Source of the DNA: Stratiolaelaps scimitus
Taxonomy: Eukaryota > Arthropoda > Arachnida > Mesostigmata > Laelapidae
Direction of reading: 5' to 3'
NCBI GenBank assembly: GCA_019614645.1
Contig: JABWDB010000013.1
Location: 4,330,501 to 4,394,500 of the forward strand
DNA: 64,000 bases
The notes beneath the pieces were generated by a model, which had not been told where the DNA came from, did not search any database, and saw only the letters and a program-made list of their open reading frames with translations. Positions 58,085 through 64,000 of the stretch are shown here, in pieces. A program made the position numbers and the translations under genes. Numbering within the stretch: position 1 is the stretch's first letter; the number at the start of each line of letters is the position of its first letter.

Positions 58085-58387
58085 CTACCACTGCACGACC
58101 AAGTGCACTGCGTGTATGACATAGACCGATGAAAGTAAATAGTTTCTTCTCCTGCGACCGCCAGTCCAAATCGCACTGCGTTGATGGGCTCCCGTCAGGC
58201 CTTCCCTAGGATTGAGTCGGCAGTGGCCGACGGCATGAACGTCAATCGCAGTCCACGGCGGCTGGGCAGCGAAGAGGTTCAATGCTTCCCGGATCTCTTT
58301 AAAGCTTTCGACGGTAGCTACATCGAGCAGGGTGTCGAGCGACTGACCCGAAGGTGGCTTCGGCCGTTCTCTAGGGTAGGCGGACAG
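58085..58387 (-). CDS. candidate coding exon (minus-strand reading)
   Basis: The acceptor GGGGTCCCCTTGCTAG is followed in phase 0 by a 100-codon frame to TAG. It begins LSAYPRERPKPPSGQ, then an amphipathic helix-like stretch (LDTLLDVATVESFKEIREAL), PPWTAIDVHAVGHCRLNPRE and a basic, then hydrophobic, end. The first 60 residues look globular and convincing; the end may be intronic. The opposite strand carries an equally good exon-like segment (58210-58375), so only one is likely to be real. Family unknown. Confidence 0.33.
   Translation of the reverse strand: MSAYPRERPKPPSGQSLDTLLDVATVESFKEIREALNLFAAQPPWTAIDVHAVGHCRLNPREGLTGAHQRSAIWTGGRRRRNYLLSSVYVIHAVHLVVQW
58210..58375 (+). CDS. candidate internal exon (plus-strand reading)
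   Basis: The acceptor CAGGCCTTCCCTAG and donor TTCTCTAGG|GTAGGC bracket a 166-base segment with one good open frame: IESAVADGMNVNRSPRRLGS, EEVQCFPDLFKAFDGSYIEQ, GVERLTRRWLRPFSR. Entry is phase 2 and exit phase 0. It is antisense to the minus-strand candidate over the same bases. Coding sequence on one strand often leaves an open antisense frame, which explains why both look plausible. Confidence 0.27.
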
Positions 58388-60810
58388 CTAGCAAGGGGAC
58401 CCCGTCCAGCGTGGTAATATTGTGTATCGCATTTCGTTCGCAGCCGTCACTTAACGTGAAGCAACTGGGGACAGGCGTTGGGGCTGCCCCACGGTGACAG
58501 GGTCTCAGTTCGCCATCCAATACTAGCATTATATTAATAGTACAATAGGTGCCGTAATAGTACTTTCCTTTTGTTCTATTAAGAGTGTCGGCCCAGCGTT
58601 TGTCTTCGCCTTGGGTTGGTTCTCCATCGCTCATTTAGGTGATGCTGGCCGTGCTGACCTGGTCCTAAGCGTCGCTGGGTTGCTCCTCAAACCTCTTTCT
58701 CATTCCCGCCCTTTGCCCCGAGTTGTAAGGGGTCACTTTTTCCTATGGGGTTCGCCGTTGAACGTGGCTCCGGCCAGCTCTCGCAAGCCCACGAGGTGTC
58801 AGCTGCTTGGTTGTCATGGAGTCTCCGACTGTTCGACTCATCTGCGTCGAGTCGCTACGCCCTCGACGTTCCATTGCCGTCGCTGTGAGCCTGGCGCTGT
58901 ACTTGGTCCAAATGAATGTGCGACCGTTCGTCCGACACTCGTCACCCCCCTCCCCCCCGTATCGCTTTACTGCCGCAGCCAGCCAGCCCCCCACACTCCT
59001 TGCCCCTTTCTACATGACTATCAGTAGCTGGCACCCGTGTTTACGTTCTTCACCGGGGTTCGCAGGCTTTGAGGGGCGACACAGCCGATGCGAATGGAGC
59101 CCGAAAGAGAGAGCGAGAGAGAGAGAGCGAGAGAGAGAAAGAGAGCGAGACACAGAAAGTAAGAACGAATAAGACCAACCGCTTGCCCGATAGCGAGCGT
59201 GTTGCGCTCTCCTCATGCCGAGCCAGCTCACCGTGCGAGTTCCACACGTGACAGCACACGGAAGGACGAACGGAGGGACGGACGAGCAGGGCTGGCTACC
59301 CTTCAGGCGACGCCTGCGACGAATCCGTGCTCACGTTACCGTGTCCCCATCAGGCCTAGCTGGCCGTTTCGCCAGCCCTTGTCCATCCTATTCTCCTAGC
59401 GCTCCCTGGCCGTCCCAGTGGCACCCGTGACACTGTCCTGGGTACTTCTCAGCACTCCCTTCGCTTACTCGACGGCTTTCCGCTCTCACTTGCTTCCCCG
59501 CTGGCCGAACGTCAGCGTTCTCACGGCTCTCTTCGTTCAGCCGGCGTCACCGCGGTGGCCAGCTTCACCGCGTCATGGGCCGGCGCAGCCACTTTCCAGC
59601 CAATTTGTTGGGAATTCCTCCTGTCCCTCTGCCTCCCTGCCTGTCCCGCCGTTCTGGTATTCCCTGCTGTCCGCTTTGCCACGTCCTCTCGGCTGGCTGG
59701 CTCACTTTACCCTAGCTCACCGAGCTGTACAAGTCATTGGTAGGAAAATTCCCGCTGTCCGGCCTAGCGGCGGGCTCAAGCCGACGACGGCAAGCGGACA
59801 GATCCTACCCGTTGGCAACCCACAGACCCACTTCCACATGCCCCACCTCTCTGGGCAGCCACGACGCTTCCTCTGCGGTTCCCGCTGCACTATTCTCCCG
59901 AGCCTGAGCGTTAGTTGCCCGCCTTCTCTTCGTTTTCACAATTTCATCGTCGTCGTCGTCCTCCTCCTCCTTCTTGTACTTCCCTCGAACGCTTCGCGCC
60001 TTCTATACTCTATCAATTTTTTTTCGGTAGTTTTGCTCGTCCGCAGACAACTCGTCGTTACACCGCGACCTAGCCTGCACCTGAAGCGACCGATCGGGGC
60101 CAGCGTCTGTTGCTTAGACCCTGCGCACGACTACGGCCAACGTGAGCATAGTAGTGAAGCCGGCCGTTGGGTGCCAGATGAATCTCTTGTGGGACACCAG
60201 GGCCGCCCCCACTGCTACCATCTCCGACAACGACGCCACGAGGCCACAGCGGAACAAGGGTTACTGCAAACCTTTTGCTTCATGGACGGTCATGTTTGGC
60301 CCGTACACCCCGTGTGCGAATGTGTGCGTGTGTGCAGCCACACGATATCTTTCCCTTCCAGAAACAAGCTGCCCCGAAACAACTCATGGCCTCTCCCATG
60401 CTCTCTCCCTTTCCTCTAAAGCTCTGTAGCTGACTTATCTCCTTTCGCTCTCGTTTAGGAAGGCGCGTACACCCATTCCTCTCCATCTTCTACTGACTAA
60501 CGGCGAAAGCCAATTTTATCCCCAATTTACGGCGTAATCCCTGCAGCAGCAGAAACCGCAGTGGCGACGCCAGCAATGATCCTTCTGTTCGCAGCCGCCT
60601 ACCGAGTCTCGAAGTTCCCACGTCTACGGCCTATTCGATCGTCTGACCAACTAAACAGCACATTACATGCTAGTTCACACACAGCCACAGGTCGCCGTCG
60701 TTGAGTGGCTGCTGATGAGAGGACCGGCGAGATGTTCAGGTAGTGGTCGACACCACCCGCCATCGGCGGTCTCTAGGGCGCGTCGTGACTGTGTGGCCAT
60801 GATGGTCGAT
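58388..60810. other. stretch with no firmly supported gene; downstream flank of the ZP-type gene
   Basis: Includes a minus ATG frame at 58371-58634 (MSDGEPTQGEDKRW...) that runs into the acceptor at 58388 out of phase, a long (GA)n array at 59104-59150 and a 333-codon plus frame at 59418-60419 that starts only with GTG and consists of L/S/P-rich pyrimidine-strand translation. The 3' UTR of the minus-strand gene should begin at 60810, but no clear AATAAA was found on that strand nearby. Confidence 0.35.
59104..59150. repeat. (GA)n microsatellite, interrupted
   Basis: GA array with several C and A interruptions. Confidence 0.95.
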
Positions 60811-61019
60811 TTAGTGGCTGTACGCGCGGTTGGAATACGCGCCGGAGTAGATTGACGAGTTGCCGGAAGATCCCTTTCGGCGACGACGCTGCATGATACA
60901 CCAGACCAGTAGGAGAACAAGAAGCAATAGTAGGATTCCCGACAGGATGACGGCGAGCGCGAACTTGCGCGTCGACAAGCAGAAATCGAACGTTTCGTTT
61001 GTAGCGGCCGACGATGAGG
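60811..61019 (-). CDS. terminal exon of a ZP-domain-type type I membrane protein
   Basis: The acceptor TTTGTTGCTGTCGTTTTCAG is followed by 209 bases (two completing a codon, then 68 codons and TAA). In order the product has: a short Ser/Ala-rich extracellular part with an N-glycosylation sequon (NET); FDFCLSTRKFA; one strong transmembrane helix (AVILSGILLLLLVLLLVW); a basic stop-transfer RRRRK; and a short tail, SSIYSGAYSNRAYSH. From family knowledge, arthropod ZP-domain proteins of the apical extracellular matrix or cuticle end in this arrangement, with a SIYSGxYxNxAYS-like cytoplasmic tail; the ZP domain and furin site would be in upstream exons. Upstream exons must lie above 61019 and are not firmly identified. 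No paralogue name is assigned. Confidence 0.8.
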
Positions 61020-62288
61020 CTGAAAACGACAGCAACAAAAAAAGGGGTTTGAAAAAAAAGTACGATCGATTAGGCGAGAGATGAGAGAGATTCAAGGGGA
61101 TTGCAGAAACCGCCACTAAGTTCGAATCGTATCACGAGGATGGGCGGACAGATATTCCCTGTCAGCGTTTAAAGCTCCCAGGTGAACATACATTTCGTAA
61201 GGTTCTGTAAGGAACTTCGTATTCGGGCAAGTTAGCATGCGCCATATGTATAACATGGGTACATAGCCATAATATAACGAATAAAAGAAAACTCAATATA
61301 GTTGTGCGTCTCCACGTGTACAATGAACTTATTTGACAGCAAGTCGTTGTGTTGCCGCTCGATGGTAACTTGCTGTTACGCCAAGAGTCGTCTAAGGTTT
61401 CCGCTTCACGTCGCTAATACCGCTATAAACGGTTATCTAGTAACACCAGAGCACACTGCATGAGCCTTCACTGGCTCAGACTGAAGTCGTTGACCGATGA
61501 TGACCGACTTCCACTGACCCAAATGAATTGACCTAAAAACAGGAACTTTTCCGTGGTGACTTACAATCAACATTTAATGTCCTCGATATTGCTTTCGAAA
61601 TTGCTTCATAAGACGATCAACCCCTTTTTAGATGCAAACGTGCAATGTTGGGAATCGAACACCTCGCAGCTACGTGTGTCCTTCGATTGCTAAGTGTACA
61701 CGAATGCACCACGCTACCGGGCTCGAGAACCTGGACAACTGACCTACACTTGTAGCAGCTGCCCATTGCGAGAAACCAACTGAGCTAGTGCAATTAGTTC
61801 CCAAATTCAACATCATGTATCCTGTTTTCGATCTGGGACATATATTACACTCGACAAATGGTCAGTATGGTCCCCTTACGCCCTCTGAGAGCAGATATAG
61901 AATAAATGGAATGTGATACATTATGAATTGAGTGGTTGACCCTAGGCGCGTTGTAAGTCTCAGACAGCAGATCATAACGAACTGATTATTATTACTATTA
62001 TTGTAGTAATCGCTTGCCAGAGCGATAGGAGTGGTACACACCTCTGTCCTCACTTCGACGTGACAAAACGAAAAAGGCCCTCTAATTTTCGCACTCACTG
62101 CTATTACTGCTGCTGTCGCACTTGCTTCCTCCCTCTATCACCATCCCGAATATTCTCTAAGACACTTCGATGTCTTGCTAAGTGCCTTGCGTTCGTGCGT
62201 CGTTCGCAATGTCTCGTGATTCGCTAGTAGATATAACTCGCCGTCACTCGAATACGAGTGCGCTCCCGGTCCCCTCATTCGGGCCCAC
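61020..62288. other. AT-rich stretch, probably intron of the ZP-type gene
   Basis: Begins with the acceptor and pyrimidine tract of the terminal exon. Nearly free of open frames. Contains the dimeric SINE-like element at 61.65-61.79 kb. If the ZP gene continues at higher coordinates this is its last intron. Confidence 0.45.
61645..61792 (-). mobile_element. dimeric tRNA-derived SINE-like element
   Basis: Reading the minus strand there are two tRNA-like units in tandem. Unit 1 has a perfect A box (TAGCTCAGTTGG, plus 61776-61787) and a B-box-like GGTTCTCGAGCC. Unit 2 has an A-box-like GGTAGCGTGGTGC (plus about 61708-61720) and a B box, TGTTCGATTCCC (plus 61650-61661). Neither unit forms a full cloverleaf. 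Unit 2 resembles the 17.6-kb element. It lies in the presumed last intron of the ZP-type gene, in the same orientation. Confidence 0.45.
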
Positions 62289-62332
62289 CTCAGGTCTCCG
62301 ATCAGCGAGCTGTGTTGCTGTATCTCGTCTAC

Positions 62333-62377
62333 GCAAGTCGACGAAAGAAGCGTCGCCGAGCGCCTGCTTCACCGCCA
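62333..62377 (-). CDS. possible penultimate exon of the ZP-type gene
   Basis: On the minus strand the acceptor GACATTTCTTTAG precedes a short segment encoding AVKQALGDASFVDL. The weak donor TTGC|GTAGAC would give phase 1, as the terminal exon at 61019 requires. A better donor, CCTGAG|GTGGGC at 62289, would include RRRDTATQLADRRPE, with a furin-like RRR site such as ZP proteins have before the membrane, but its phase 0 does not match. Speculative. Confidence 0.17.
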
Positions 62378-62385
62378 CTAAAGAA

Positions 62386-62598
62386 ATGTCAATCTTGGTG
62401 TGCTGTATTGTCGCGTTTTTGATGCTGCTGCTGCTACCGTCAGAGAACTACGGCGAAGTCGATGACGGTGTCGACTACGACGACTATATCCCGCCCGGCC
62501 GCCGACTTGAACGAGCGGACGACACTTCCGGCGTCACCACCGGCGCCGCCGCCTCGGTCCTTGTCGGCGCCCATCGTCCGTTGGTGTTGTCGCATTGA
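62386..62598 (+). CDS. possible secreted-protein first exon, antisense to the ZP-type gene
   Basis: An ATG with G at -3 is followed by a signal-peptide-like leader (MSILVCCIVAFLMLLLLP) and then an acidic, tyrosine-containing sequence (GEVDDGVDYDDYIPPGRR), as in a secreted peptide. The leucines come partly from a CTG repeat. The frame ends at TGA after 70 codons, without a convincing donor. It lies on the opposite strand within the presumed span of the ZP-type gene. Chance is a serious alternative. Confidence 0.2.
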   Translation: MSILVCCIVAFLMLLLLPSENYGEVDDGVDYDDYIPPGRRLERADDTSGVTTGAAASVLVGAHRPLVLSH

Positions 62599-62760
62599 CA
62601 GAGGGCAGGGGAGGCAGGGATTGGACTCTAGGCGGAAAGACACGAGCCGAATTGAAGAGGCGGGCGGCAGGCGAAGTCAGCCGAACTGAAGCCGGATAGA
62701 GGACGAAGAAGACGAGGGAGAGGCGAGTGGCATAGTGGAGCTGATCTGCAGTTGCAGAAA

Positions 62761-62797
62761 CTGCTGCTGCTGCTCCTGCTGCTGCTGCTCCTGCTGC
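62761..62797. repeat. (CTG)n repeat, interrupted
   Basis: CTG units interrupted by CTC. Confidence 0.93.
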
Positions 62798-63753
62798 AAG
62801 GAGGGGTAGCCACGATGGCGACTGCGAGAGAGGCGGAGCCAGACTCGACAGAGAGTGCCGCACGCTGCAGTTGATGTAGTGGTAGTAGTCGAGTCGCTCG
62901 TCCGCTTCGCTCACGTTGGGGGGTGGGGATCTAGTTGGCCGGGGGTGCCAGCATCCAGCTGCCATGCCAGAGCCAACGTGCTCTACTCGGAACGCCAGCG
63001 AGGTTGCCCGCGAGGGTGTAGTCGCCGTGGTGGTGGTGGCAGAAGTAGGCTACCAACTACCGGCTGCAAGCAACGGAGCACATGGTGATGATGCTGCGAC
63101 GACACGCATCGCATCGAAAGCGGACACGAAGGATGACGGCAACAACGGGAAGGGGACGCCCTGGTGAAGAAAACCGGAGGGGCCGGAACTCGTCGTCCCG
63201 AGGTGGAACGAGAAGCGGCGAGGAGTAGTGGCGAGGAGGCAGAAAGCGTTAAGGGGAGCGAAGTCCTGGATGTTCTGGTAGCAACATCCCCGAATTGGTG
63301 GGAACTGTAGGTTGAACAGGGGTTAGGGTTTACGGCCGGGGCTCGGCGACAGGGGGCGTTCGTTTGCAAGAAGAAGGTCTGCTGGGAAAGACGGGTTGCG
63401 CACGTAGCACACACACGCAGACCGAGGAGGGATGGCAAGTCGAGAGGCAGCAGGACAGGCGGGGGACACGGCGTGGGATGGCGGAAAAAGAACCCACTGG
63501 TGTTGTTGCGGAGAGAAGCTAGGGAGGGTGACGGCGGCTGCGTCAGTAGCGCCGTGCGTGGTAGAGGGTTGCTTGTTTACGTCTTGACTGGGGCTGCAAG
63601 CTGGGAACTAAGGACTGAGAGGCGGGTTGGGCTGGTCTGGGCTGGGGGCCGTCATGTCAATTTAAATAATTCACAGCGTGAACAACGTGCTGCATAACAT
63701 GCGCACAGGCGGTGGCGGTGAGTGCATCAAAGCAGCAGAGATGGGACGAAATG

Positions 63754-63794
63754 AGTGAGAGAGCGGGAGAGTGAGAGAGAGGGAGAGAGAGAGA
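63754..63794. repeat. (GA)n microsatellite, interrupted
   Basis: GA array with GGG interruptions. Confidence 0.93.
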
Positions 63795-64000
63795 AGGGTG
63801 ACTTGGCTGGTGTCCACGACCGCTGCTGTCGGCGCGGGGTGTTCTTGGTGGTGAAGAAGGAGGAGGCCGTGGCGGCGGCGGCGGCGGCGGCAGCGTCGGT
63901 GGCGGTGGCGAATGCAGGACGCGCTGCATGAGCGAACGGAGGCGAGTGGCGGGCCTGCCGAGAAGAACGTCCCGAAGAAGAAGAAGAAAGAGGGGACGCG

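Larger units (their letters stand above)
62599..64000. other. GC-rich stretch with triplet repeats, no supported gene
   Basis: CTG/CAG at 62761-62797, a GA array at 63754-63794 and GGC repeats near 63873-63906. Several low-complexity frames are open on both strands. Upstream exons of the ZP-type gene may lie here or beyond the window, but none could be supported. Confidence 0.35.

Noticed and set aside
59418..60419. 333-codon plus-strand open frame
   Set aside because: Starts only with GTG, consists mostly of L/S/P/F from a pyrimidine-rich strand, and has no domain or splice support. The long length is explained by few stop codons in this composition.

Overview
The window looks like gene-poor nuclear DNA of an invertebrate, most likely an arthropod. 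The evidence is a spliced terminal exon with the membrane anchor and tyrosine-rich tail typical of arthropod cuticular ZP-domain proteins, GT/AG splice signals, tRNA-derived SINE-like copies, very many (TA)n, (GA)n and CAG/GCC microsatellites, and no CpG depletion. Nothing bacterial, organellar or viral was recognised: there is no operon, no rRNA, no intact tRNA and no CRISPR array. A mite-like chelicerate would fit, but that is a guess.

The DNA is a mosaic. GC-rich, CpG-rich, trinucleotide-rich blocks lie at about 9.5-10.6, 12.2-15.2, 22.7-23.6, 26-31, 32.5-34.9, 35.7-37.1, 52.5-54.2, 57.3-60.5 and 62.4-64 kb. AT-rich blocks with almost no long open frames lie at about 16-22.6, 43.4-47.5, 51.8-52.5, 54.2-55.3 and 61.1-62.1 kb. 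Open frames of 60-150 codons are expected by chance in large numbers here, and codon patterns rich in R-N-Y read equally well on both strands, so an open frame alone is weak evidence. Coding calls therefore rest on splice sites, reading-phase agreement, signal or membrane segments and protein-like composition, and most are given low confidence.

Best supported, in order: (1) the last exon of a ZP-domain-type membrane protein gene on the minus strand (60.8-61.0 kb), whose upstream exons should lie at higher coordinates or beyond the window end; (2) two plus-strand exons at 39.71-39.90 and 40.24-40.48 kb with strong, phase-matched splice sites and a cysteine-rich C-terminus of unknown family; (3) a set of plus-strand coding-like segments at 29.0-31.1 kb; (4) single candidate exons at 24.8, 48.1 and 57.7-58.4 kb; (5) a short secreted-precursor-like frame at 13.4-13.7 kb.

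Repeats make up much of the recognisable content: at least six tRNA-like SINE heads, all on the minus strand, one apparently dimeric; a 29-bp tandem repeat inside an intron; an AT-rich palindrome; and dozens of microsatellites, of which the clearest are listed. No pathway or gene cluster acting together can be read from this window.
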